Assembly (NCBI GenBank): GCA_947184155.2
Contig: CAMXCT020006257.1
Coordinates: 299,644 to 363,643 of the forward strand
Direction of reading: 5' to 3'
Source of the DNA: Cladocopium goreaui
Taxonomy: Eukaryota > Sar > Dinophyceae > Suessiales > Symbiodiniaceae
Length of the DNA: 64,000 bases
Within the stretch, counting starts at the first letter, position 1. Every line of letters starts with the position of its first letter. Position numbers and translations under genes: made by a program. Below are positions 41,636 through 52,439 of the stretch, in pieces. The notes below the pieces were generated by a model. That model worked only from the letters and a program-made list of their open reading frames with translations. It was not told the origin of the DNA and searched no databases.

Positions 41636-41937
41636 TTCAATGCGATCGAGCATTTCCTGTTCGCTTTTTATTGTTCTGTAGGAACCCTTCTTCTACGTGA
41701 ACTTTTAAAACATGTTTTCGGGTTCGTGGCTTCTATCAGGTTGTTGGTACCTGAAAATTCAGGGTATGACTCCCTTACATGATTTTAATATATTTTAATT
41801 GGGGATAGTGGGGGTATAGATGGCTATATCCCACTTTCAGACAAACCCAAGTATGAATAAGTATGTGATTGACTCAAAGAGGACCAGGTAGCAAATCCTC
41901 AGACTTTGTCATTCAAAACAGCGAATTTTAAAGCCAG

Positions 41938-44585
41938 CTTTATCCAACCGTTTTGATTTGCAATATGCTTTGGGACAGTCCCATCGCTGGCTTGCGAGGT
42001 TGTCTTATACCTGGAAGTATGCCATTGGAGACATTGCCGACAGCCTTGAGCATTGGTCCAGGGCCAGCTTTTTAGATCCCAAAGAGGTTTACATTTGGAT
42101 GTGCTGGGCCTGTGTCAACCAGCATCGCGTGCAAGAGATGAGGCGAAAGGGCGAAGTTGTCCCATTCGAGGAATTCAAAGAGGTCTTCGAGGGTCGTGTG
42201 AAAAGCATCGGCAAGCAACTTGGACCATCTTGGACCTCAGCAAGTTTTGGATGATTCGCATGGCATAAACCACGGGGTGTGGGTGCTCAATTTGAGTATC
42301 TCCGGGAATCTTCCGGAAATTGTATAATACTAGAAATCAATCCTGTAAAAACGGTGCTAAAAAATGCTGAAAATTGGCCAGGATTGTTGCCCTCATGATG
42401 CCTTGGCATGCTCCAGCATACCTTGAGCGAAGTTGGTGTATGTTGGAACTACACACAGCCATTCAATTGGGCACTGCTTGTGAGCTCACGATTTTGATGC
42501 CTCCCAAGGAGGAGGAATGGTGGGCAAAACATGGTGAAATTTAAATTTGCTTTCCAATACTAGAAAATGGGAGATGGCTCCATCTGATTACTCTTTGGTA
42601 ATCAAACATGGCTGGCTAGGACATACCCTATAAATTATGGAGGTTTTAATATGTTTTCATGGGAAAATTGAATTTGTTTCCAATGAGGGATTTTCATGGA
42701 TTTTCCATCACCAAGTTCGATTACCAGAGGTTAAGGTTGACTTTCCTTGGGACGTTCATCTTGAAGGCTGGTGAAAAACCCCGGCTGCCGGCTACCAGGA
42801 ACAATGGACCATGAGCCTTATGAATGGCGCTGGTTTCGAGCAAATCTACACCACCCGACGGGAGGCATCCATCAGTTCGGCCCGGGCCAGTGTGCCAGCA
42901 GATCAGGAGAATATCCTACGACTGGTGGACAGTGGGCAGGGGAGGCGCCTCTTTGATGCACAGCTTAAGAGGCATCTCCAAAGCTGGTTTCTGCATTCTG
43001 CCAGTAGCTGGCAGGTGTTTAGCCACACACTGACTGCGGATCTTCAGCATGTTGTAATTTTGTGCTAGTTTTTTTTATGGCGTTAAGGTGGATTAACACC
43101 ACCACGTATCCAACCAAGTTGAGTATATAATTTTGAGTAACTTGTAGCAGGCGATCAGATCAACAAACCACCAAGGTAAACATGTACAAGAGCTCCCCCT
43201 GAAAATGCTGAAGGCCTGTTCCCAAGTTGGGAAGTTGCTGAGTGCTTTCTCTTCTTTGGATGAGGCGGCATCGATTTTGGACTTCGGTCTGTCAACCAAA
43301 ACAAGTCTTATCACCTGGCATGCCCAGTCTCAGCAGTCCAGGGATGAAATGGCCATTGATGTGGGTAACATTTGGCACGAACGTGGTTGGATCGAGCACA
43401 AAAGGGGCTTGCACCAAAGTGCCACAGAGTTTTACACCACAGGTCTAGATGAACTGCGGCAGTTGGGTGCTTCAGATAGCATTGCTGGGTGCAAGCTCCT
43501 ACGCGCAAGGGCAAGAGCCTTGGTGCGGGATGAACCAGATGAATTCTTCTCAGACCATTGCCCTCCCGCGACAGATTTGGAGAAGGCTTTGAGAGATATG
43601 CAAGCGGCCCTGGAGATTTTGAAAGGGCATCTGGTCGATGATGTTGATGGCGTTTGCCTTGATTTTTGGTTAGTTTCTTCGGCAAAAGGTTTACATATTC
43701 TCAATTCAACTAGTATTAGAAGTTATTACCCTTAGTTTTCACTCCACAATTTGGATGATCATCCTCATGATTATAGTGTGTATATATATATATAGATAGT
43801 ATATTATAGTTGCTTTTCTAGGGCAGGGGCTCAAGCGTAACCATCCAGGCATGGTTTGCAAGATACTGAAGAAGGTGCCAAGACTTACAACAACCTGGGT
43901 CTTTTACATTCCCTTCGCTCAGATTTTGCTGTGTCTGCTGAGATGTTTGAAGCAGCTGGTCGCGTTCGAACTCTGACTGGCACACTGAAAATGCCAATGA
44001 ATGCCCGACGGCTGTACAACTTTGGTAGCATGCGTTTGAAGCAGGGCCGTATCGCAAGGGAAGCGCTGCAAGAAAAGGCTGTCTCTGATGCTCAATATGT
44101 TTCTCAGACCGCGACAGAGGATTCACAGTTCTTCACACAGGCAGCGGAGCTCTTGCGAGAAGCGGTCGACATACTGGAAGAGTATGACTCTTGGATACTA
44201 CGTTAGATATAATCGTTAAATGCAATTGCATTTTAATGGTGGTGGTTTCAAACTTGTTTTGCTGGAAAGAATTCCCCGCAGTTGGCCCATGAACATTTCC
44301 TGTCCCGACTTGAGAGATGCCAGGTTATTCATATTCTTCCATTGATTTTTACAAGATCCAATTCTCTATATCTTGATTTCACCGGACAATTCGTAGTCGT
44401 AGTACTGGAAGTTGAATAAATCTCAGTTTTGACCCAGTTTTGACGAGGAATTCAAAGACGACTTAGCGGCGCTTTGTCAACAGAAACTGGCTTGGATAGC
44501 AAAGTCGATGTCTCAAGCTGATCTTCCGCCCAAAGAAACTCGCTTGGTCTCACCCCAGCTGGAAATTCAGCTGGAGCTTCATTGA
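41938..44585 (+). CDS. Six-exon TPR / kinesin-light-chain-like gene
   Basis: Proposed exons are 41938-42214, 42382 to about 42530, about 42800-43014, 43193-43649, 43863-44181 and 44438-44585 (TGA). Phases agree at junctions 1-2, 3-4, 4-5 and 5-6; introns 1 and 4 use GC donors, as often in dinoflagellates. Exon 1 has the block VYIWMCWACVNQHRV ... GEVVPFEEF; exon 2 MMPWHAPAYLERSWCMLEL and ACELTILMPP; exon 3 MNGAGFEQIY and SARASVPADQENILRLV; exons 4-5 have TPR-like helices (WHERGWIEHKRGLHQSATEF, TYNNLGLLHSLRSDF). From memory, this order (W-C-ACVNQHRV, PW--P-YL-R-WC--E, NGAGF--IY, ADRE-IL-LV) marks a large dinoflagellate family usually annotated as kinesin light chain. It is probably a cytoplasmic scaffold; activity is unknown. 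The true 5' exon and the end of exon 2 are unresolved. Confidence 0.68.
42588..42733. mobile_element. Diverged family A element in intron 2 of the TPR gene
   Basis: CTCTTTGGTAATCAAACATG at the left and GTTCGATTACCAGAGG at the right pair over about 14 bp. It fills roughly half of the proposed second intron, and its ACCAG|AGG end could itself act as acceptor. Confidence 0.55.
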
Positions 44586-44589
44586 CTTT

Positions 44590-45250
44590 CATTGGGCAAA
44601 TGAGCCCCTGCCGGAGAAGACTGTCCTTTCTTCATTGTTTATATTGTTTCAACGGACAGACGCAGGGTGGTACACCCGATAATGATCCTACTTCGTAACA
44701 ACATGCAATCATCCATCTCTACAGATCAACTCCATGATCAACATTGATTCCGACAGTCAAGACTATTCAAGACTCAGAGCCTAAGAAACCCTCGCTGATG
44801 AAGTGGGAAACGAAACACCCAAACATAAACAATGAGTTCCATGACGTGATGATGCCTAAAGTCGATTTCTGGATGGTGCGATGTCTCAACATGTCTCAGA
44901 TTTCAAGAGCTAACAATACATATCCCAAAGGTTTGGAGAATTTGGGAGACCCAAGTTCCATCATTGGCAACTTTTTCCACGGATCCGAAGGGATCCGAAC
45001 GCGGTCTGCCAATGGGATCCAAACGCATCGCTTTGGCAGCGACAGGAAGGATGGTTTCGAGACTTCGCAGGCGGGATCTTGGGGGTGCAGGGTGGTTCAC
45101 CGTCCTGGGATGATGGTCCCCAGCAGGGTCTAACCATGGATTATGATTCATATTATACCCATTAATAGAGGATTTACCATGATTTACCCATAAAAAATGG
45201 TGCTATCTATATAATTCTATATATATATATATTATATATGTATATAAATA
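44590..45250 (+). other. Spacer with an ambiguous plus frame
   Basis: Two plus frames are open over 44744-45133 (one 129 codons); the GC-rich part 44935-45135 reads WQRQEGWFRDFAGGILGVQG in one and FGSDRKDGFETSQAGSWG in another. It may contain an exon; splice sites did not decide. TATATA at 45215-45250. Confidence 0.3.
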
Positions 45251-45252
45251 CA

Positions 45253-45370
45253 CTGGTTGGTGGTTTGGAACCATGGAGTGGATTATGACTTTCCCATCAT
45301 ATTGGGAATATATCATCATCCCAATTGACTTTCACTCCATCATTTTTCAGAGGGGTAGGTCAACCACCAG
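45253..45370. mobile_element. Family B inverted-repeat element
   Basis: CTGGTTGGTGGTTTGGAACC to GGTCAACCACCAG, with TTTTTCAGAGGGGTAGG inside; the right end is slightly decayed. Confidence 0.85.
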
Positions 45371-45434
45371 CGCAGTATAATATGATTCAGGATTTTTCAG
45401 GGGATTGCAGTCATGCTATGTCATTCTTGTGACC

Positions 45435-48400
45435 CGTACCCCTATGGAGATGTCTGCTGCATCCACATGAGGATGTTCATGTTTTCCGCCAGTTGTTTGG
45501 TCTGCTGGAAGTAGGAAACACGGAGGGACCTGTCGGACCTGTGTTTCCAGACCTTGCCGGTAACCATTTCGAGGTTTCCCAAAACAGGGGTCCCTCCAAA
45601 CCATCCAAAATTAGACCATTTCAGTATGGAAACAACCAGGGTGACTTGGAGATCCTCCATTTTCGGAAATATCCAATAGATTCCGTCCCCTTAAGTCTCC
45701 CAAAAAAATCTGAAATTGCTTGAAGTCTCGTTGTTTCGGAATGTCTCTAAGTCTAAATCCAATCTGGTTGGTGGTTTGGAACATTTGTTATTTTTCCATA
45801 TATAGTCATCATCCCAACTGACTTTCAGTCCATCATTTTTCAGAGGGGTAGGGCTCAACCACCAACCAGCAATATTTCATCATCATTTTCCCTATCACCG
45901 TGGGCCATTTAGATCCAGGTCAAACACCGTTTTGCGTATCAGTTTGCGTCTGCACCCTGGAGCAGTTTGGTCAGTGACCCCAGTGGAATCCAAAATCCTG
46001 GAGGATTTTGTTCGAGTGGATGATGGTGGAACCGCAGTCACAACGCTTTAAGTTCAACCCTGGGGATCTAGTATTTCCCATGAAGGATCCTAAAGGTATG
46101 CTATATATGGTGTGCCATGGATCCCATATTTTACCATCAATATACCCCAGTCATGTTAGCATATATATACCGTGGATCCGTCATGGGTTTGGGATGATGA
46201 TCTCAACATATCTCAACTGACTTGCGCACATGCATGTGGGGGGTGGCTCAACCACCGGCCAGAGATTTTTGCTGGATCGCTGGATGGCTATTTTTCGGGG
46301 AGGTGATCGCGATTTTGGACATGCCCTATATATCCCTATATGATATGGTTCAAATGGTGTGTATGACACGGTCATACACCAGCGGTGGGGGGTGACATTC
46401 ATCCAACATCATCCAGCAACTGTTGAAATGTCTCAAAGAAAAGCGAACAATGCGTTCATTATGACCAACCCCCATAATGCCGTGATATTTCTTCGACATG
46501 TCTTGAATGCCAAAAAAAGAGCTTGGACATGAAGCATGCCGAAGACAGGTCGTCTCCAGTCCCCAGTAACCAAACTCCAGTTGCCAAAGTCTTCTACTAT
46601 TTACATCAATCGTGGCAACGGAAAGTCATCCATTCTAAGTCCCATTATCCAATGAAGATGGACATATTCCACTGCCATATAAATCTGGGTAAATTTCATC
46701 ACGACCTCAGTATAACGACCTCACTGGAATAATGGTCAGGATTCGGGGAATTTCTTCCCAAATGGTATTATTTCAGGTTGGTAAATTATTAAAATTTTAC
46801 CCAGATGGTAGGATTATGTTGAGATTACTTGTGGGTCATCTGAAGGCTGCAAAACGTTGCTTGAGGCGGACACGGCTGAAGATGCGCAGGCCGGCCTATC
46901 TGGCTCGGTATATCACATAAATAGTATATAAATTATACCAATGGATACGGTACTATAATAGATATTATACCATGTTATACCATTATTTCGTTCATTGTAG
47001 ATGATAAACTTATACACACGATATATTATAGATTATTTATAGATATATAGATAGTATACCATATCAATCCATATGACACTATATTTGCAGAGGATGAACA
47101 TCCCCTGACAGCAGCGATTTTGGTGTTCACCGGGGCATCAGGGTTTTGACCCAGAGCCATGTAAATGAATTCGTAGATGAGTAGCCTCTGGTAAACATAG
47201 CTATGGAAACCAGCTTTTTTTTAAGGTACTTACTTAAATCATCGAACTTAAACTAAATGGTCCAGTTTCCATAGCAAACTGTGAGTTTACCGGAGTGCAA
47301 TTCGTTTTCCTGGTTTTCCTCGTGCACAATGCTGGGGTTGTCTCATGCACAAAGTGAATTTCACTGGATTCGTGACTGGCAATGTGATCGTTTTACTTCA
47401 ATTTTACCAGACAAAATGATGTGGTTATATAACATCCTGGTTGCTTCAGCCATTCCTGGTATTCCTATTTACAGCCCTTTTTGAATGGTCGGGAACTTGC
47501 TGATCTCTCATTCGCCTGGTGGAGGCGAGGGATCAATGGTTTGCACAGGCTGGACACGGACGGTATGGCCCCCATCGCTAAGTTGTGTCAGATTCAACCA
47601 TGTTTAACGTATTTCAACGGTATTCACAGGACATGCCAGGGATGTTGTAACATGAGTCTGCTTTCTAAATATACTTGCTGATGACCGGAATGTCACTATA
47701 TATGAGATTGCTCTCCGTAGCGTGTGAATGCTGTCCATAGTTCCGAGGGGTTGGAAAAGCCTATATATATATCATCACATACCTGGTTTGCATGTTTATG
47801 TTGGCTTATTACATATGTTGAACATGGATCGGCAACTAGTTCCAAGATGATCCAAGACCATCCCCATCTCATGGCAGTACGGTGCACCCGTCGTGTGCTC
47901 TCTGATCTGCCAGGCGTGTGAGTTCTTAGGGCAGATCTTCCCCGCAGAATCCGAGTTCTTGGAACCCAACCTGCTGAGCGGGTGCGCGGATCGATGTTTT
48001 TTGGGGGCACTGTTCATTTTTCGGTGCTTTGCAACATTTGGATCAAGCTAATCCAAATATCACATATATATGTACTCTATATATGTATATATTATAGAGA
48101 AATCATAGATCTATCAGAATAATCATAGATCATCATAGATCTACTGTAAATGTTTTTCCGAGTTGCTTAAAAACACTTTTTGTTGGGAACCTTAGCGGAT
48201 TGCATTCCGCTGCCAGGCTGTTGGGAACTTTTGAGCTGGTCAACATGTTGCTGCACCCAGATATCTTTGTGATATCTCCCATCGTCCTAAAGACAAGGTT
48301 TACACATACTGATAATACATATACTGCTGGTTGGCGGTTTGGAACATGAATTTTATTTTCCATTTCATATATGGGACAATATAATCCATCCCGCTGACTA

Positions 48401-49809
48401 ATATTTTTCAAGATGGTTGAAACCACCAACCAGACTGGTATATTATTTGTTCGCACTTTCTGAAAGTGTCCGCAGTTGTGTCTTCATGTACTTTTTTCAC
48501 ATAGTGTTCTTGATTGTCCTTCTTATAGGTATTTTCTGTGATTTTTCTCTTTTTAAGGTGCAAATAGTGTCTATATTTTTGGGAGTAGCTGGGAGCGGCT
48601 TCTGGGCCATGTCACACAACAGACAAACAGGCTGACGCAGCCCATAAGGTATATATGTTTATATATGTAGATAATCGATATTACATCATTTGAATACATC
48701 TTTAACCAGTGTCACATCCCACCAGATCTTTGTCACAGATCAGCACAAGAAACAAACGGCTGTGGCCCGTGCGGCTGAACAGCTTCGAAGGGGCAGCCGG
48801 CAAGGGCATCAAGTCGACTTGACTGCCCTTCTAATTCTTAGTTTCTTCAAATGTTGGATTCTTTTACTTTGTTTTAGTACAACAAGAGCCGTCAAGTTGC
48901 GCCGGCTACAAAATGTTTCGATGTTTTGGGACGTGATGCTAGCCACAAGCCAGCCATGGTAAAAATCGCCATCAGCCAGCTTCGGCTCGCCCCAAGGTGT
49001 GTGAGCATCCCTCATCCTCTCAATCTCCAGCCGGAAGTGGCCGACATATTGAGCCTCCTGGCGACATGGTCAACCCGGTCAAGCCATGGACTTTCGCCCG
49101 GCATTCTGTTGGTCTTTTGGAGAAGATCGATGTTTTTTTTGTGTTTTTTTTCCAAATCTCATCCAGATTTCATAAGAAAATTGGAAAAATCATGAAGTTG
49201 GATGAATCTAATCTCATTATTTTTTCCAATTTTCCAATTTTTCCAACTATCATCATCCAATGATTGTCCATAAATCACATCCAGATGTCATAATCGTTCC
49301 AGATTTTTCCGGCGAGGCGTGGAGCTAGCTGAATCCTTGGCGAAGCTGCAGGCGACTGAGTCGTCTGGCCTGGCCATGTTTGGATGGAAGAAACTCATCA
49401 TAAACATAGGGAAATGAGCCCAGTAAATGCGTGTAAATGACATAACATTATTGATTTCTATTATTGTATATTTCAATGTAAATGATCAAATGAATTTCAA
49501 ATGACATGAACATACTATGATGATCGAGTTGATTTGCGTGGATTCACTGGTTTACCACCTGAGCGAGATGCCTGGATTTCATCACCGAAGTCTGGAGAGC
49601 TTTGGACTGTTGATGCAGCCCCTAGGGATCACACTCTTGTATACTTTTCATGGGTTGATGGTTGGGGAAGTCTGGACACCACCAGAATTACTCCCACGAT
49701 TTTTGGGTGGCCCGACACCTGGTAGGAAGCCTTGCAAGAAAGTGACAGCGAAGCGGAGGACCGTTGGAACCATGCACTCTTCCAAGAATTGAGAACTCTA
49801 GGGAGATCA
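45435..49809 (+). CDS. Many-exon plus-strand gene, unknown function
   Basis: At least eleven exon-like pieces in order: to 45573 (HPHEDVHVFRQLFGLLEVGN); 46017-46094 (VEPQSQRFKFNPGDLVFPMK) before GTATGC; about 46512-46588; 46812-46908 (VEITCGSSEGCKTLLEADTA); about 47089-47130 (EDEHPLTAAILVFTG); 47475-47579 after TTTACAG (PFLNGRELADLSFAWWRRGI); about 47850-48010 (YGAPVVCSLICQACEFLGQI); about 48185-48297 (LLGTFELVNMLLHPDIFVIS); to 48648 (SSWERLLGHVTQQTNRL); 48726 to about 48830 (KKQTAVARAAEQLRRGS); 48878-48958 (ATKCFDVLGRDASHKPAM); about 49301-49396 (GVELAESLAKLQATESSGLA); about 49520-49809 (GLPPERDAWISSPKSGELWT), which ends at TAA 49807-49809 but has an in-frame TAG at 49723-49725. Introns hold family A, B and C elements. 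Phases were not fully checked and more than one gene may be involved. No family recognised; one or two pieces are hydrophobic enough for membrane segments. Confidence 0.42.
45764..45869. mobile_element. Family B inverted-repeat element
   Basis: CTGGTTGGTGGTTTGGAACA to CAACCACCAACCAG; CAAT occurs on both sides. Confidence 0.85.
46685..46804. mobile_element. Family C element at the 3' end of an intron
   Basis: CTGGGTAAATTTCATCACGA to AAAATTTTACCCAG. The following coding-like frame starts within 8 bp of its right end. Confidence 0.85.
47184..47297. mobile_element. Family A inverted-repeat element
   Basis: CCTCTGGTAAACATAGCTAT to GTGAGTTTACCGGAG, with a diverged centre. Confidence 0.75.
48327..48433. 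mobile_element. Family B inverted-repeat element
   Basis: CTGGTTGGCGGTTTGGAACA to TTGAAACCACCAACCAG, flanked on both sides by ACTG. Confidence 0.85.
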
Positions 49810-49963
49810 TAAAACGCTATAAATACAGGTGATATTCCAGTTTTGCACCTTTGAAGTTTGGAGGTGCCACAAGTTTTGCCAGAAACGTGCTGGTCAATGT
49901 GCGTTTGGATCCATGTGAAATGGTAACACCCTAAAACATGCCAGAGGTTGCTCATGAATATAA

Positions 49964-50060
49964 CTGGTTGGTGGTTTGGAACATTTTTTATTTTCCCCAA
50001 TAGTTGGGATGATGATCCAATCTGACTTATATTTTATTGGGGGTTGAAACCACCAATTAG
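49964..50060. mobile_element. Family B inverted-repeat element
   Basis: CTGGTTGGTGGTTTGGAACA to GGTTGAAACCACCAATTAG; the centre is shortened to TTGGGATGATGATCCAA. Confidence 0.8.
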
Positions 50061-50477
50061 ATAAAATTTGGCATTGACCACAGATCACAGATCTGACATT
50101 GGATTTTCGTTTGCTCCGCCATTTGCCATTATCAGAGGCCTCAGGTTGGGGATGAGGAACGTCAAACCCAAACTACCTCAATTTTGGAGGGTTTGACTTG
50201 ACCCACTAAGCAAGGGATTCATCATCTCACATTTAGATGAGCGTCGCTGTTTTTTTCTTGTCTAGTCTCCGTCGAGAAACCCTGCACGTCATCTCAAACA
50301 TCAAGGCTGACACTTTGAAAAATCAATGAGGTAACCCAATAGTATTTGAAAGACTTACAAACAAGAGCAAATATTACTTAAGGAAGCACATGTTTTCCCA
50401 TTAAACACACTAATGATATGGTCCATTGTCAACTTAAATCCCATACTGATGTATAGATCATTTTTTGCTCTTTTGAG
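50061..50477. other. Spacer, nothing firm
   Basis: A short GC-richer piece at 50110-50200 reads RGLRLGMRNVKPKLPQFW on the plus strand; otherwise AT-rich without frames. Confidence 0.35.
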
Positions 50478-50789
50478 GATGAAGATGAAGGTGCAGGTGC
50501 AGTCCGGGAAGCAACATGGGTCAAGTGGATCATCCCGCTTTTAGTTGATTGAGCCTCTGGTAATGACGCACAGTTGAGAATAGAATAATTAGATATAATT
50601 AGAACATAATATTATATATATATATATATTATAGAAAGATCTAAAAGCTCCGTTGCTGGTTAAATACAACAATGGCAGATTTTATGGGTCCATTGGTACC
50701 CCATTTTTGAGCCATGGCCATGGATTTTGTTCAGCTTGAATGCTGAGGGGAAGCAGAAGCGGCAGCGACGCAGGCAGGGAGTTGCAGGT
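50478..50789 (+). CDS. Two small plus-strand exon candidates
   Basis: 50478-50551 follows CTTTTGAG and reads DEDEGAGAVREATWVKWIIP to a TGA. 50738-50788 lies between CAG and a GTTGCAG|GTGG donor and reads LNAEGKQKRQRRRQGVA, strongly basic and NLS-like. They may be the 3' end of the preceding gene and the 5' part of the SET-domain gene. Phases were not established. Confidence 0.3.
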
Positions 50790-50819
50790 GGTCGTGTTTA
50801 TCTGGTTCTGATAGGTTGT

Positions 50820-51060
50820 TTTTCCCTCTCTCTCTCTCTCTGTATGATATGTATATATATATTATACATATTACATAATCACACAATATTATACAGAATA
50901 TGTTTGATCATATATAGTAATAGTAGAGCGACATATCATACACATTACGAATGTACATGTAGTATGTACATGTATGTACATAACTACATAATGTAATATC
51001 ATGATGTATCGATAAAGTACATAGAAGCATATAGTCGCTATATACATGTATTGTATGCAT
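50820..51060. repeat. CT and TA/ACATGTA low-complexity tract
   Basis: CTCTCTCTCT followed by TATATA and ACATGTAGTATGTACATGTA palindromic units. No gene is present. Confidence 0.7.
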
Positions 51061-51233
51061 TTATTATTTGCTGGAATCATATGGTTTGAACCTGTATCAT
51101 GTCTGCAAAACTATTTTATACGTGTGATTATACCTATTCATTGCTCATATTCTCTGATATTATTTGTTGAGTTTCATGTGATTCCACAATATCCGCATAG
51201 GTACTACATATCCCACAAAGACACTATTTATAT

Positions 51234-51329
51234 CTGGTTGGTGGTTCGGAATATGTTTTAAATTTCATATATTGGGAATAATCATCCCAACTGACTAATG
51301 TTTTCAGAGGGGTTGAGACCACCAACCAT
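51234..51329. mobile_element. Family B element abutting the 10-bp satellite
   Basis: CTGGTTGGTGGTTCGGAATA to GTTGAGACCACCAACCA, flanked by TATAT. The satellite begins within 10 bp of its right end. Confidence 0.85.
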
Positions 51330-51337
51330 ATATATGT

Positions 51338-52425
51338 ATGTATGCATGTCTGTATGTCTATGTATGTCTATGTATGTCTATGTATGTCTATGCATGTCTA
51401 TGTATGTCTATGTATGTCTATGCATGTCTGTATGTCTATGTATGTCTATGTATGTCTGTGTATGTCTATGTATGTCTATGCATGTCTATGTATGTCTATG
51501 TATGTCTATGCATCTCTATGCATGTCTATGTATGTCTATGCATGTCTATGCATCTCTATGCCTGCCTATGCATGTCTATGCATAGACATGCATGTCTATG
51601 CATGTCTATGTATGTCCATGTATGTCAATGTATGTCTATGTATGTCTATGTATGTCTATGCATGTCTATGTATGTCTATGCATGTCTATGTATGTCTATG
51701 TATGTCTATGTATGTCTATGTATGTCTATGCATGTCTATGTATGTCTATGCATGTCTATGTATGTCTATGTATGTCAATGTATGTCTATGTATGCCTATG
51801 TATGTCTATGCATGTCTATGTATGTCTATGCATGTCTATGTATGTCAATGTATGTCTATGTATGTCTATGTATGTCTATGTATGTCTATGTATGTCTATG
51901 TATGTCTATGCATGTCTATGTATGTCTATGCATGTCTATGTATGTCTTTGCATGTCTATGTATGTCTATGTATGTCTATGTATGTCTATGTATGTCTATG
52001 TATGTCTATGTATGTCTATGTATGTCTATGCATGTCTATGTATGTCTATGCATGTCTATGTATGTCTATGTCTATGTATGTCTATGTATGTCTATGTATG
52101 TCTATGTATGTCTATGTCATGTCTATGTATGTCTATGCATGTCTATGTATGTCTATGCATGTCTATGTCTATGTATGTCTATGTATGTCTATGCATATGT
52201 CTATGCTATGTCTATGTATGTCTATGTATGTCTATGTATGTCTATGTCTATGTCTATGTATGTCTATGCATGTCTATGTATGTCTATGCATGTCTATGTA
52301 TGTCTATGTATGTCTATGTATGTCTATGTATGTCTATGCATGTCTATGTATGTCTATGCATGTCTATGTATGTCTATGTATGTCTATGTATGTCTATGTA
52401 TGTCTATGTATGTCTATGTATGTGT
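51338..52425. repeat. 10-bp satellite TATGTCTATG (about 108 copies)
   Basis: The unit alternates TATGTCTATG and CATGTCTATG, with occasional TATGTCAATG and 6-bp slips (TATGTC). Because 10 is not a multiple of 3, all three plus frames read the same MSMYVYVCLC-type sequence and stay open for 312-411 codons. These are not genes. Confidence 0.95.
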
Positions 52426-52439
52426 ACACACATCTATGA

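Noticed and set aside
51338..52425. CRISPR-like reading of regular direct repeats
   Set aside because: Units are 10 bp with no unique spacers; the window is eukaryotic.
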